64,000 nucleotides of DNA from Rallus limicola (Eukaryota > Chordata > Aves > Gruiformes > Rallidae), in the NCBI GenBank assembly GCA_022605955.1, contig JAKCOZ010000040.1, positions 5,590,558 through 5,654,557 of the forward strand, read 5' to 3'. The position numbers and the translations under genes are program-made. Of the stretch, positions 24,899-37,138 are shown piece after piece; position 1 is the stretch's first letter, and each line of letters starts with the position of its first letter. The notes under the pieces were generated by a model that saw only the letters and a program-made list of their open reading frames with translations, had not been told where the DNA came from and did no database searches.

Positions 24899-26464
24899 GT
24901 CAGTCTTGATTTTTGAGGCTTTGGTAAGAGGTGTTAATCTTCATGGTAACTGTCCTTTTGCAGAAGCAGAGGTGGGCATGGGGGTATTTCCTGACACCCC
25001 ACACTGGAATTGAAGGATTTTGGTGTTTATCTGCAGGCCCATCACCTGCTGGGTCCTCCCCCTGCTCTGGCACAGTGGCAGGACTTTTACCCTCCGGTGT
25101 TGCAAGCCCTGAAGCCAGTAGGAAGGGTAGGCTCAGGTTATTCCCATCCTTGCAGAGAGAAGCAACAGCATGTTCCCTGATGGTGCTGACCTTCTCCCAT
25201 GCATTCCATCTGTGCTGCTCCCTTGTAGCCCCTGTAATGCTGAATTGGGTTCTTCTCATTCTCCTCTGGGGAGTTTCTTCTCCCCCTCCAATGCTCGGGG
25301 GGGGTCTTCCCAGAGGCTGCATCTCTGCCTGATGTCTGCTCGACATCCGTGGGTCCTGCAGAGACCTGCGGAGACTGATGGGACCTGACTGACGCTGCTG
25401 TCCAAAGTCACTGTGCTCAGAACTGTCACCCCCTCTTCTGGGGACACCCCCATCACCAGGGACACGACTTGTCCCCTCTGCAATTTGCTCGGAGTCGATA
25501 CGTATAAAGCCCGATATCTCTGTTAATGGTGCAGAACGCCTTCAAGCCCCTCTGCTGCTGCTGCTGTGCAAGAAACTTGCCACAGAAGATGTCAGGCAGC
25601 TGAACCACAGCAGAACTTATTTTCTTCTTTTGTTTTTTTTTTTAATTTTTTTGGCTTTTCTGTGCCACAACTATCACAAAACAAGAAAGTTGGGTACTTA
25701 ACGCCCTCAGGGGGAGCCGAGCAGTGCCAGGGGAGCCCCTGGATGAGGTGTAAGCCCAAGAAACCTCTTGCTCTTTCCCTTAGAGTCAATCTTGCTTTTG
25801 TTCATGCTCCAGAGCGATAAGTTGGGGAGTTTTGCTGAGGATTTGAGTAGGAAGATAGAGCAGCTTTGCGTCAGGTGCAGAGTAATTATTTGCTGGGGTT
25901 CTGTGCTATTTGGTTTTTATTCCCTGTGTTTTCATTAAAAGCTAATGAGTTTTTTCTTCATTCAGAACAATAGCTTGGCCCCTGACAAGTTGTCGGTTAT
26001 TTTTTCTGCTTGGACTCAACTAGCTGTTGCTGCTCCATAAACTTTATGGAGAAGTGGATTAAAGCACAAGAAGTTCCTGTAACGTGAATCCAAATGGAAA
26101 GGAAATAGGGTTTTGGTTTAAGTAGCTATGACTGCAGAGGGTTTTTTTGTTGATCTCTTTCTGTTGCTGCAACTATCGACGAGGGGGGGTGTGGGTGGTG
26201 TGGAAAACATTGCTAATCCTAAACTAAACTAAACGCCTTCATCTTGGCTTGTGTGGCAGCAGCTCACACAACTCGGAGTCCCGCTGTGCTTGGTGTGATG
26301 GATGCACACATGTACTGCAGCCTGGGTGAACTGGAGGGGATACGGTACCTTGCCTGTAACCCCAGTTTCCACTCCTATGTAGGAACAGCAGGAACGATCC
26401 CAAATGTGGTGACAACCACAGTATTTCATGCTTGGGAATTCTTCTGCCAAACCAGAGACCTCAA
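24899..26464. other. Non-coding stretch, no gene seen
   Basis: No supported exon. Overlapping frames around 24900-25390 exist on both strands but have no splice-site pairs and no recognisable product. A (CTG)5 run lies at 25552-25566. Confidence 0.45.
25552..25566 (+). repeat. (CTG)5 microsatellite
   Basis: Five perfect CTG units, too short to be of special note. Confidence 0.9.
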
Positions 26465-26880
26465 TCCTTCCCCGCGGTTCGTGTGTGCTGCCAGCATCTC
26501 CTGCCATCGAAGCTGGTGACTTATCCCCGCGAGTAACTTTCCCCATTGGGTTCTTGTCCCAAACACATCCCCCACAGCCAAGGTGTGAGCCGGGCTTCCC
26601 CAGTGCTCGGTGGCACCGTGCAGCCTCCTGCCAGTCAGAAACCAGGCTGGGTTTGCTCGCTGCGGCAGTAATCCTGCACCTGTACGCCGTTACGGAGCCG
26701 CCTGGTGCTGCCGTGCGCGCTGGGGGAGCCGGGTTTAGCCCAGCGCAGTCGGGCTGGGAGGAAATGATCTCCACGAAGAGCTGAAGGGGTCTGTGGAAGC
26801 TGTCTTTGCGGGCAGTCAAGGCCGCGGCGCTGAGGGAGGCTCCTCGTTAGGAGGAGCGCCGTGGCTTCCTGCCACGCTGA
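26465..26880. other. CpG-rich block, island-like
   Basis: CpG dinucleotides are frequent (for example CCCGCGGTTCG, CTGTACGCCGTTACGGAGCC, GTGCGCGCTGGG, AAGGCCGCGGCGCTGAGG) inside a CpG-poor neighbourhood. No TATA box, exon or start codon context could be tied to it. The minus-strand open frame across it (26229-26819) looks like a by-product of high GC. Confidence 0.4.
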
Positions 26881-28838
26881 GATGCTGTGCAGCTTTTTTA
26901 GAGCTTTTTTTTTTGGGGTTTTTTCATTTGAGGATCTCAAGGTGATACAGTGAAACAGGGAAGAAGCATCCCCTTGTCACACACAGCTGAGCCAAGCGCT
27001 GGGATGGCTTCTCTGAGGTCCGGCAGCTGGCGTGCTCAGGGATGTGCTCTGCTTCCCAGTCTGGCTGGTTAAGCTGTGGGAGGAGGGGGGTGGGGGCAAT
27101 CTCTGCTTTTGACTTCTGATTGTTGGGGGGTTTTTTCCTTACAGGGGTGTGCGTATGAATTTCAGTTGGCTGTAGCATAGAGGGGGGTGCTTTGCCTGCT
27201 CTTTGTGTCTGAGCAGCAGTTTGCAGATGGAAGACAACTACCATGTCATCTCTGGTGATGTCTGATCCCGCAGGAGGAATCACAGCCTGCTCTTTCGGGC
27301 AGAGAACCTGCCGCGTTCTTGGCATGAGAGATGAGCAGTGCAGATGTTGAGTGATGCACCTCCTAAAAGGAGAAAAGTTATTTTCTGAATTGCCTTCCCC
27401 CTGCCACCCCCAGAATCCAATGTTCTGCGCTGTGTGCTGGGATGGCTGCTGGAAAAAGATGTCATTATTTCTTGGGCTCTTCCCCTGTTAGGAGAGTTGT
27501 CACGGCTTGGAGACTGCCAAGGACCCCTCTGTTCTGGCATTGAACCCCCCAGGCCTTTGGTAAATCTCAAAGTCAAATCTTCAGCAGATTTTTAAGACCT
27601 TTGAGCTTACAGTATCAGCAAGGTTATTGTGGTGTCTGGCACCCAGTGTGATTTGGGTTTGGTTTTATTTTTTAAGGAACTGATCTGTGGGAAGACAATG
27701 TTGTGTGTGTTACGTTCCTCACAGCCAGATTGTTCCTTTTTGGAGAAGAATTGGAGTTTTCTTGAAAATCTGCTCTCAAATGCAGGAGCTTGGGGTCTCT
27801 GAGAGCTTCATGCAAGGGAAGGTTCTAACCTGGGATCTTGAAAATAAAACACATCCAAAATATTATCCCATGTCTTTCTGCAGCTGGAGACTTGATGGCG
27901 TCTCTGCTGTGTTCCTTGGTGGGAGGAAGAGTGTTGTAACCCTCGTTTCCAGCCCTAGGTCCCCTTTCATCAGTGCTTGATTTAAACTGTGGAGCACAAT
28001 TCCTCTGTTTGCTGAGATAAAACTTGTTTTTAGTGTTTGCACCCAATTAACATCAGCTGAAAACTCACCTCTCCTGTTGTTTGTTGTGTGTTGAATGAGT
28101 AAGCAGCTGTCTTTACCTCTCTTATCGGCGGTCTGGGCTCTGTGTGTTCAGGAAACATAAAGCAAAAGCTTGAAAGGCCACTTTTCTGCTTTGTTTCTGT
28201 CGAGTACTGTTGCCTTCTGTAGGTAGGCTGGCCCCACGCCATCTATATCAAAGTTCAGTACTAACCTCTGCCACTCTCTGGGTGCCTTCTACATCAAATC
28301 CACTATCGGTAGCAAATGCCCTAGTAAATATCCACTTCCAGAAAAGTATGGGGGGGTCATAGCTCCTGTCTCCCCACACAGACACACACCTGTCATTGTA
28401 GGGAGTCAACCTTTTCTTCCCTGCCACCCTTCATTTAGGGATCTCAAAGCTTTTCCTACAACACAGGAAGAATATTCATTCTGGTGAAGCGGGAGTATAG
28501 CCCTTTGTGATGGTTTACTCACAGGTCATGTGTTGAGGGTAAGAGCAAGGAATTGGACTTAGCTGTGGTAGTTTGACCCCAAGGTTGGTATTTCCAGCAT
28601 CCTCTTTGTAACCCCCCAGGTGTGATGTCTGTACATACCCAGCCTGAGTGTTCTTGCAGCAGGAAGGCCCTAAAAGGATGAATCTGACCTTAAACCCACA
28701 AAAGTGGTTGTGTGTTTTGTAGAGAGCTTCAGTGGAAGGTGGGAATCAGGAGGAAACGTATCTCAGGGTGTAGGTGATAAGATTTGAGTTTAGAAATGTG
28801 TCCTCTTTGCTAAAATCGGGTTCTCCTTATCTTTCTAG
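26881..28838. other. Non-coding stretch, no gene seen
   Basis: Intron-like DNA leading to the candidate exon at 28839. It includes a T/G-rich tract near 26896-26926. No repeat family was recognised. Confidence 0.45.
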
Positions 28839-28955
28839 GAGAAGATCAACATGATGCTGGCTTTGGACAGGACAGTTCTGATGAAAATCAGACCAGGAGT
28901 TTGGCCCCTTTCATGGCATCTGATGCTTCATTTCCACCAGACTTCCAGGATGATG
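28839..28955 (+). CDS. Candidate internal exon, best supported of the set
   Basis: The 117-nt segment lies between an acceptor with a good pyrimidine tract (TTCTCCTTATCTTTCTAG) and a donor GTAAGT. In the phase 1 to phase 1 frame it has no stop and has the G-rich first-codon-position pattern of real coding sequence (GAT, GAA, GAC and GCT codons are frequent). The peptide starts GEDQHDAGFGQDSSDENQ and ends MASDASFPPDFQDD, an acidic, Ser-rich, probably disordered region with no known domain. A second frame (phase 0) is also open, but its Met/Leu/His-rich peptide looks unlike protein. The split codons fit the candidate exons at 15212 and 36851. I do not recognise the gene. Confidence 0.45.
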
Positions 28956-31900
28956 GTAAGTCACTAATGATTTTTGGAAGTTCTGGAATGAAGAAGATAG
29001 AAGGTATATGTGAGGTAAAAAAAACAACCAACCCACAGCATTGTTGGTTTTTATCCATCTAATTACACAGGAGATGGTTTTTTGTTTGTTTTTTTTTGTT
29101 GGCTGGTAGGTGTTTTGTCAATGACTGTGGATTGATAAGGCAATCCTGAGTTTAATTTGGCATTGCTGGAGTTAAGTGTATTTCTTGGTCATCACGGTGC
29201 AAACTGGAGTTGGTTGTTCTATGTTGGGATTGACGTGATGGGAAAGAGCAGAATTTGACCTCATGGTTAGTGCTTCCCAAAATTAACGTTTGACTTCTGG
29301 GTGCATTTCTTCTTGGGTGCCCAGCCTCACACTTTGAAGGGGCTATGCCTTCTCCAACCTTGTTTACCCCATCCTTTGAAAATTAGCCAAAACTGCCTTG
29401 CTTTGGAGAGCCTGTTTGGGGACCTCTAGTGCTTGGGAATTTGGGGCTCCCTGCTCGGTGGGGGGTGTGTGTGTGTGTGTGAATTGGAGCTGGCATCTGA
29501 GGCCAAGGGTGCTTTGCAAAGCATTGAATGTCATTTGGGGGTTTTCTGGGTGAAGAGTTGCTGTGATGCTGAGCATCACGTCTGCTTGTGAGCAGCAGTT
29601 TAGGAGTGATGGATTTGTGATGTGCTATTGAAAGTGAAGCCTACAGAGCTAAGATTGTTCTGATCTTCTCAGGGGTTATCTTCGGGCCCTGGTGAAGGCT
29701 TGACTGCTTTGGTCTCAGACTCTCAATCTCCCACTTCCCACAGATCTTGTTTCCTCCTCCTCTTTATCTTCCCTTGCACTTTTCCCCCCTGCTTTCTTCC
29801 CCCTCCCGACTTGTCCTTCCTCTTTCATTTTCTCTGCTTCCTCCCCTCCTCTTCTCCACCTCTCTCTGCTCAATGTACTCTTTCATGTCTACTCCCACTC
29901 TCATTAGTGAGTCAGCAGTAGTCATCAGTCAAGAAACTCCGATTTATTTGGGATGAGGCCCTAAGGAGCTGATGGGCACCGAAGTTAGCTCCTTTGCACA
30001 GTGCAGAACTCTGGGTGTATCGTGTCCATTCGTGGTATAAAATTAAATAGCTTCATTTAGGCTGATTAGAGACAAGGTTGGTGCGATGGTTGGCTAGTAA
30101 TTGTGGCATGAAAAGAGGTGTGGAGCTTGGGATTGGTTGTTGTAAATCATCTCTGTGCTCAGATATGATGCACTTATGCAGATGGAGAACGTGTGACAAG
30201 GATAATGGATGTTGGCCTAAATGGGACATGAAAGGGTGCTGAAGACCTCAAGCTTGGCCTCGTCAGGCGAGCAATGTCTTTATGAAGTCTAGGGTTTCTC
30301 CTGGCATGTTTATTAAGCTTGTCTGAGGAGGTATTTGCTTTGCTAACTTTGAGTGGTGGTTTTTGGCAGCTCTGAGGGGCAGAGTTTGACATAACACTTG
30401 CGAGGTATGCAAACACTTGGCACTGCTGGAAGTTCTCAGACACAGATGAAATGCCAGGCTGGATGGAAGGATGCCCAAATGGGTGAATGGTGAGGAGATT
30501 GATAACACAGAAAAATTACATACTACAAAAAGGAGAGGGGAGGGGGGAGGGAACCTGGCATGGAGAACAGTTACAGTAAAATGAGGTGTTAGTTCTTGGA
30601 AACTGGTAAGAGAGCTGAGTAACAGCAAATCACAGGCTCGACTGTGTGTGTTCATTCTGGATGAAAGTTGAGCAATTTTGGCTGATTAGATGCAGGCTGT
30701 TGGTAGTCTGAAATGGTAACATTAAAGTGTGTGTGGGGGAATAAAAGGCTGAATGCAGGGGTTTGGGTCTTTTTCTTACCCTCATGTGGTTTGTAGGGGC
30801 ATCATCAGAATTAATTTTTCCAGATACCCACCAGTGGGATGGATGGGATTCCCTCTGGGTTCCTGAATTTCTGTGCTAAATTACTGTCAGATTTCCTTGT
30901 TTGCTTGAGGGATTTATTAAGACTTGGTTTTGCTTGCTTGTTTTTCTTTGCTTACTTTTTTCCACTCTAGAAAGTGAAGGCCCAATTATTTTTTGTTTTA
31001 AATGAATATGAAGTTGGTCACCTGAGAGTTTAAAGCAGTACTTTGGAGGTGTGGATTAAGCTAAAGGTTGTGTCGAACAGCCCTGGATGCTGAATCAGAG
31101 CATCCTTGTGTGAAAAGTGGAAACTTCAGATTGTGTGAAGAGATTTTCAGCTTTTCAGTTTCCCTTGACTTCTCTGGGTGCGCACCCTGTGCTCTCACCA
31201 AACCCCTCTTTCCTTCTGCACTCTCTCATCCGTTTAGCCAGCGAGGTCCCTGGACTGAGCACCATGTTCCCATGTGCCAGCAGAGAGCATGGGCCATCAT
31301 GGACCCTCAGGTGCTGCTGTTGTCAGCTGAGTGACCGGCAGCCGCTCCTTGCAGGCAGTGCAGGTGGCTGATGCATGGGGGTAATCCATCTAGCTATGGC
31401 CAGAAGAATAAATTGCCCACTTGTAGGAACATACTTGTCATTCCATCCCTCCCTAGCCCTGTTTTGCAACAACAACAAGAGGTTACATCCATAGGCACAA
31501 GCCCACTGACCCTAAAAGCCGCAATCTCCAACCTTCCTGAATTCCCCAACTTTGTGAATTCAAGGTTTTAATGGAAGCTGGTGTCTCTGGCTTGGGATGA
31601 GCTTGCTTCTGCTGAAAAATGGTGGAGATGGAGGCTCATTCTGAACAGCTTTTTCCTTGCTTGCTCCAAACTTCTCGTGGGAATCGGAGAGAACCTTCAA
31701 AGGTGTCTCTGGAGGGAGCAGGAGGGACGGAGCGGGTTGGGGATGACTTAACTCAATGAGGCATGGCCCTGCTCTAGAGGATCGTCCCTAATGAGTGATT
31801 AAGAAGCTAATGTTTGTACAGTGCTGGGAGGCTGGGAAGCGCTGTGGAAGTGCTAAGTACTGTTCTAATGATAAGTATTTCTTAGGAGACACTTCCCATG

Positions 31901-33159
31901 TAATGTGCTCTGCTCAGACCACTTGGAGACTTCAGCAATGGTTTTGTCTTTTAAACTAGCAGATCGCTTGGTTTCCCCCCATTTGTTCACTGAGCTTTCC
32001 TGAGGTGTGAGGTAAATCCAGCAGCATCCCAAGGAGGGGGAGTAGGAGTTGAGCCTTTTTAATATCGAGCATTTCTAGGTATTGCTTTATCAGTTGGGGT
32101 TTCCCCGTGGCTCTTTCACAGTGCCTCTGTGGAGCATCTGATCTTGTGCTGGAGGGATGCTGAGCCAGGACCCAAGTGATTCATTCGGTGTCACAGAGCT
32201 GGGGGCTGCTGTGGCTTCTGCCCCCCTTGTGTCACAGCAACAGAAGTGACAATATATTTTCTTTTGTATTGCCCAGGTATCCGTTAGCAGGTGGAGGGGA
32301 GCATAACTCACAGTGACAGGGCTGTACTTGACAGGTTCTGTTAGGCACAATCCCTGGGGTAAGAAATATTCCCTCTGACTTCCAAGATTTTTCCATCATG
32401 TCAGCAGAGGACTTTGGCCAAACGTGCTTTTACAGCTCATTCACTTCTGTGCCATTAAAAAAAAAAAAATCTAAGTTCTGAGCATCTTAAAATAAAAACC
32501 TTTAGCAACAATTCCCTTTGCTTTGTAAAAATGTCCTGAAAATAGCTTTTATCTTAAAAGGGGCATGTGGGGGGAGGTAGATGAGGTGGTTCTGCATCGT
32601 GCCCCAGTGGGGATGGGGATGCTGGATACAAATGCAATGTGATATGAAAGGTTTTGAGGGGGTTATAAAGTGTAGAGAGGTGGCACATCCTTCATCCATC
32701 TCCAGGTAGTCTTTGAACCCACCTGCATCTGGGAGAAGAACGAACCCATCTGCATTTGCTCATGTTTGGCCTTTAGTTCATGGAAACGGGTGGGGAAACG
32801 ATAAAATACCAACCTGAGTCTTGTACATAACTCCTCAGTAACAAGCTGCTGGTGGGGCAGCCTGCAAACCCAGGGGAGAAGCTTGTAAACTTCTAGAAGT
32901 TTCTTGCCTGGCCTGCAGCGGCCTCTTGCCAGCCCTGGATGGGTTCCTCTGCCAGGGGTGTGCTGTGTGCTCTCTTAGGGGGGTGTTTTGGAGCACCGAA
33001 TCCTTTCTCCATGAAGCATGCAGGGTTGTGAACCCCACACTGCTTTTCTGTCCCTTGTGTTTCCGAAGCCCTTCTCAGCTCTTAAGGCATCCCTTCCTGA
33101 ACAGGGAGTTGGATTGTTTGAAAGGTCCAGCCTGTGGGAAGGTTTTCAGGGAGCAACTG
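28956..33159. other. Non-coding stretch, no gene seen
   Basis: About 4.2 kb of intron-like sequence. It includes a GT repeat, a long pyrimidine-rich tract at about 29740-29870, and AT-rich stretches. Open frames in the pyrimidine tract (Pro/Leu/Ser-rich) are compositional. An A-run lies at about 32457-32469. Confidence 0.5.
29465..29481 (+). repeat. (GT)n microsatellite
   Basis: Eight GT units following a G-run. Confidence 0.9.
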
Positions 33160-33640
33160 GAGGAGCTGGGGGTATGTGGGTGGGTGTGGAGCCTGGCTTG
33201 TGCAAAGGTGGGGGTGCTGGAGGGGTGTCTGTGGGTGTTGGGGGTGGTGGTCTGAGGGTGCGGGAGGGGTGTTGGGGGGTGTTGAGAGGTGTCTTTGTGT
33301 ACAGAAGAGGTGTGGGGGTCGTTAAGGGGATGTCTGGGTGTGCAGGAGGGAGTCAGTGGGTGCAGGGGGGTGCCAGAGGGGGGAGTGTCTGTTGACACGG
33401 GGTGTTTGGGGAGGCACAGGGTGTCTGTGGGTGCAAGCAGTGCAGGGGGCATCTCCGTGGGGGCAGGAGGGGTCTCTGCGAGTGTTGGGGGTGTCTGTGG
33501 GGGCGGGGGGCCGTATGGGGCTGCAGCTAGGTCTCTGTGGGGGCAAGGGACTGTCCGTGGGTGCCGCGGTGGCCCTCCATAGGGGCAGGGGGCCTCTCCG
33601 TGGGGACAGGAGGGGTCTCCGCGGGTGCCCGGTACCGGGC
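33160..33640 (+). repeat. Degenerate G/T-rich minisatellite
   Basis: Variants of GGTGTCTGTGGGTGCAGGGG recur many times, roughly every 20-40 bases, with drift from GTGTCTGTGGG through GGGCATCTCCGTGGGGGC to GGTCTCCGCGGGTGCCCGG. Later units gain CpGs as the array runs into the CpG-rich block. Long open frames on both strands here (such as 33322-33927 minus) come from the repeat having no stops in those frames and should not be read as genes. The G-runs could form quadruplex structures on the + strand. Confidence 0.75.
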
Positions 33641-34060
33641 AGGGCGGCAGCGGAGTTCTGCAGCGCCCCCGTGTGGCGGCGCCGCGCCCGGAGCCCGCTC
33701 TGGGCCCGCCCGGCGCTTCGCGGTATTTTAGTTATAAAAAAAAAACCCCAAACAACCCCAAAACAGGCAACAAACTGATAAACCCACCCGGAGCGGGGGT
33801 TCCCGGGAGTCTCGCCCCCCCGCTGCAGGAGGCTGGGGGCTCGGCCTGGGCGAGGGGCACCAAAGCTCCTCTGCTTTTCCACACCAAAACTGGGAATTTT
33901 GGGGGTTTTCGTCCCTGGTGCCACCACGGTGACCGCTGCGCTGGGATGAGCGGTGATGCTGAGGCACGGAGGGACCGACCCAGGGGAGGGTAGAGCGGAC
34001 TGGGGCGCTCAGCTGGCGCTGGGACCCGTCGGAGGCGCTGGGACCCGTCGGAGGCACTTG
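33540..34060. other. CpG-island-like block
   Basis: Very CpG-dense at 33630-33730 (TGTGGCGGCGCCGCGCCCGG, CCCGGCGCTTCGCGG) and again at 33780-34056. It could be a promoter of a long or non-coding transcript, but I see no TATA box, initiator or linked first exon with a clear start codon. An A-run at 33737-33745 interrupts it. Confidence 0.5.
34016..34053 (+). repeat. 19-bp perfect tandem duplication
   Basis: Two copies of GCGCTGGGACCCGTCGGAG, at 34016-34034 and 34035-34053, lie at the edge of the CpG-rich block. Confidence 0.9.
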
Positions 34061-36850
34061 CCCAAAGGCAGGTGAATTTTGGGTGTAATAGGGAAGTTTG
34101 TGAAATAAAGCACAAGGTGAGAACCTGTTTCAGAGACTCCAAGTGTCTGCAGGTTCAATCCTCTGTGTACATCAAGCCCTGAACCTGTGGAAAGGCGCCT
34201 GTTCAGCTGGAGCTGAAACCTTTATGTTTTTCTACTCAAACACCATCAGAAGCAATTTTCTGATGCCCAGAAACATCTTTTGCTGCTTTTTGACCAGGTT
34301 GCCATAAAATGGGCTGTTGATGTACTTTTAAGCCTTACAAACCAGCATAGGGAACATTTGGGGAGGGGGTTTGTGACGAGAGCGATTGCTGCTCTGGGAT
34401 TCTCCTGGCTCCTTTCCTCTCCCATCTCTGGCATCATCCGAACGAGCCCTGGGATGGAGAGGTTAAAACAGAGATCAGTTTTTTTTCCCCTGTTTCCTCC
34501 CTGTGGCTTTGGGCAGGTATGACCAGTCAGTGTGAGTTTTGCCAGGGGGAAGAGAACAACCACAAATCCATGTATAAGGAGACATGTTTTCTGGGAAGAA
34601 AAACCATAATATCTACTTCTAGTGCATAACAATTTGTAAAGAAATCAGATCCCCTTAAAGCTACAGATCTCTGGGTCTTTGATTTATCCTTTTCTGAATG
34701 GAAATGCACCATAACATTACAGCTTTCCAGCCTGGTGTGGTAATGTCTCTGGCATTGTGCAAATAAGTTCCTGGAACGGCACTCTTGGCTGGTCAAAAAG
34801 GTTTGGCTGTGTTTTATACAGAGCTACTCAGTTCACCTCTGTATTAAGGATTATTTGTTTGGGGTGGAGAGGAGGAGGGTGGGTTGCTTGCAGGCTGCCA
34901 GAAACAGATGTATAAATTCTATAGGAGAGCTCAGACCTTTGTAGGGAATGAGTGGTGGGGAGGGAAATGCTGCTGAGATTTTCAGCTTTCGTTTAAAAAT
35001 GACCAAACAAACAGAAAGCCAAACCCCAACCCAAAGTGGCTTCGTGTTCTCAGTTGGGATTTTACAGCGGTGGCAAATTGTAGCGCAAGTAATTGCTGCA
35101 GAAATCCTGTCTGACTTGTGGCTGCAGCTTCCATCAGCTGGATGCTGCAGAGCCCGAGGGTGGCCGCCCCAGCCCGCAGTTTTGTGGGTGCCCATTTCAA
35201 GCTCAAAGTCATTTCTCCTCAAGTGGAGAGGTTTGGAAGTTGGTCTGAGAGGTGGCTGTTGTGCCAAGGATGTCTGTAGAAGGCCAGGGGACTGCAAGTC
35301 CCTTCTGTCTTGTCTGTTCTCCCCCTTTATCTTCCCCTGCTCCCCAGAGAAGCAGCTCCTCTTTATAAAGTGTTGAAACATAACACATCGGCGAGGACCA
35401 GAGGGTGAATCCCAGCGGATGCCCAGAGCTGTGTGGGGCTGGCAGCCTGGATCCCTTTGGGACCATCCCATCCACTGGTTCCTTAGTGCTTTTTTCGAGG
35501 CATAACCCCAAAACAAATCAAATCAGGCCACGAGATGTTGTGGTCCAGCCTATCCCTTAAACTCCCACACTGAAACGGGATGCGATTTCAGAGCAGCTGG
35601 TTGTGATTGAGGACTGTCAACCTTGGGATTCAAACACTGGGTTTAAAAGCTTGAGTTGCTTTTATACAAAATAACATGTTTGGGATTTGGTCTTTGGGTG
35701 TTGCTCGCCTCAGTTTGTGGTTTGGAAGGGGGTTTCTGCCCAACCACTGGGATGTTTGCTTTAAGCCAAGATGCTCAAGTAATTCCTTGATTGCAAGAGC
35801 TCTTAAGAAAACCAGAGATGTTATGAAACATGTGGTGTGAAATCGCAGCAGTTGGGTGAGTCTGTGGGGCTGTGGACAGGATGTATGATTCAAATTGCTT
35901 AGAAGTCAGCGAAATGCCAATAACTTATTAATGCAGCTTTTCTAAAGCAAAAACCCTGCTGCCTTTGCTCTTTGCCGACAGGGAAAAAAGCGTAATTAAA
36001 GTTTCCTTGTATTGCTTTATAAGTGCAGGATCAGATGAACAGATTTATTTTCCATACCTAGAGGACAGTCTTTAACGACAAGGTGTTGGGTAGAGATGCT
36101 TTTTTCCAGTAAGCCGCTTAACAGCAGCGAGCCTGCGTGAAAACAGGGGAGAGCATTGGCTCAGGAGCACAGCCTAAAATTAATTGTGGTGGAGGATGCC
36201 CTCAGCCTGTAGATTATTGGAGCGGGGGGCTGGATGTGTGGGGGGGGCTGGATGCATGGGCGCCTTTGAGCCGATGCTGTCGGGTGCCGTGGTCCTGGGT
36301 GGTGTGGCAGCTGTCAGGAGCTGGGATGGAGCTTCCTCTCGTGGCGAATCGTGTGTTCCCCATGTCACACACACGTGAATTATCAATGTGCAAGTTGCTG
36401 TAGAGTGAGGGGGGGGAGGGGGGCTGGGATAACTCATGCACCCGCCTCCTGAAGGGCTTTTTTTTTTAATTCATGACTATGTAGATCTGAGGAATAAAGG
36501 CTTTGTGTCTCTATTCTCCCCAGCAGAGGGATCAATATGCAGGAAATGTAAGTTAACACAGTGCTGGGGTGGAACTTCATCACAGCTCCTTTTCTGCCCT
36601 TTTTCAAAAGAAAATGATCCTAGTTTCCTACACTAACTGGCACTGGAGTCTCTCAGTACTGACCTGTGCAGAGTTTTCCATGCAGGAGGGATGCTCAGAG
36701 GGTGTGGTGGTCAGGCAGTGTTGCAGAGGGGTGCTGGATTTGGATCTGTCTGCCCTGTGCCTATGGAGAAGCAGCCTTGGGATGCCCAAAGTCCTTGGTT
36801 GGCTCTGAGGAACAAGCCTGGACTTGGGAAACAGGGCTTTGCCCTTGCAG
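34061..36850. other. Non-coding stretch, no gene seen
   Basis: Intron-like. The 221-codon minus-strand frame at 34851-35516 has low-complexity, random-looking composition and no splice or promoter support. A short G-rich duplication (GGGGGGCTGGATG) lies at 36224-36259. A 21-24-nt microexon-like segment ends at 36547 before a GTAAGT donor, but it creates a stop with the next candidate exon. Confidence 0.5.
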
Positions 36851-36971
36851 AAGTTCCAGGAGTTGAGCATGCTCGGCGCAGCAGTGATGGGGGATTATCT
36901 TTTACCCAGTACATGAGTAGTAAAATGGGATATTTGGTGGGTTCTTTGAGTGGGCTTCAACAGGAACAAGG
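36851..36971 (+). CDS. Candidate internal exon
   Basis: The 121-nt segment follows acceptor GGCTTTGCCCTTGCAG and ends before donor GTAAGA. Only one of the three frames is open, and that frame enters in phase 1 and leaves in phase 2. It joins the exon at 28839 on the left (G plus AA gives GAA) and the one at 37051 on the right (GG plus A gives GGA). The peptide includes VEHARRSSDGGLSFTQYMSS and ends GYLVGSLSGLQQEQ. No domain is recognised. The intron to the next candidate would be only 79 nt, short but within the range for birds. The acceptor is moderate and chance cannot be excluded. Confidence 0.3.
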
Positions 36972-37050
36972 GTAAGAGATGCTCTAGATTCCACACTTGA
37001 AATGATTTGGTGTTCTAGCCAAGATTCAGGTATCATTTCTTCTCTACTAG

Positions 37051-37138
37051 AACTATGAGCATACCAAGGTCGTTGGCAGGGGAAGTGAAGGAGGCTCTTC
37101 CTTCGCTTGAACCACAAGACAACTTGTCTGAAACCAGG
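37051..37138 (+). CDS. Candidate internal exon
   Basis: The 88-nt segment follows a strong pyrimidine tract (TCATTTCTTCTCTACTAG) and ends AGG before GTAAAC, a weak donor. Only the phase 2 frame is open. The peptide includes SIPRSLAGEVKEALPSLEPQ and ends DNLSETR, leaving in phase 0. Its start matches the phase-2 end of the candidate at 36851, and its end matches the phase-0 entry of the candidate at 37388. The product is unknown. The weak donor is the main doubt. Confidence 0.23.

Noticed and set aside
26229..26819. 196-codon minus-strand frame
   Set aside because: It overlaps a GC-rich block. No splice sites or familiar product.
28561..28640. GTGGTAGTTTGACCCCAAGG resembling the reverse of an ERVL LTR end
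   Set aside because: No other LTR landmark (TATA box, opposite end, target duplication) was found around it.
29740..29870. Pro/Ser/Leu-rich frames
   Set aside because: The region is a pyrimidine-rich tract, and the frames are compositional artefacts.
33322..33927. 201-codon minus-strand frame and several + frames
   Set aside because: They lie in the minisatellite and CpG-rich block, where a stop-poor repeat keeps frames open on both strands.
34851..35516. 221-codon open frame on the minus strand
   Set aside because: No start or splice context, no recognisable domain, and random-like composition. A frame this long is expected once or so by chance in 64 kb of six frames.
36524..36547. 21-24-nt microexon-like segment with a GTAAGT donor
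   Set aside because: In the needed phase it joins to the next candidate exon as TAA, a stop.
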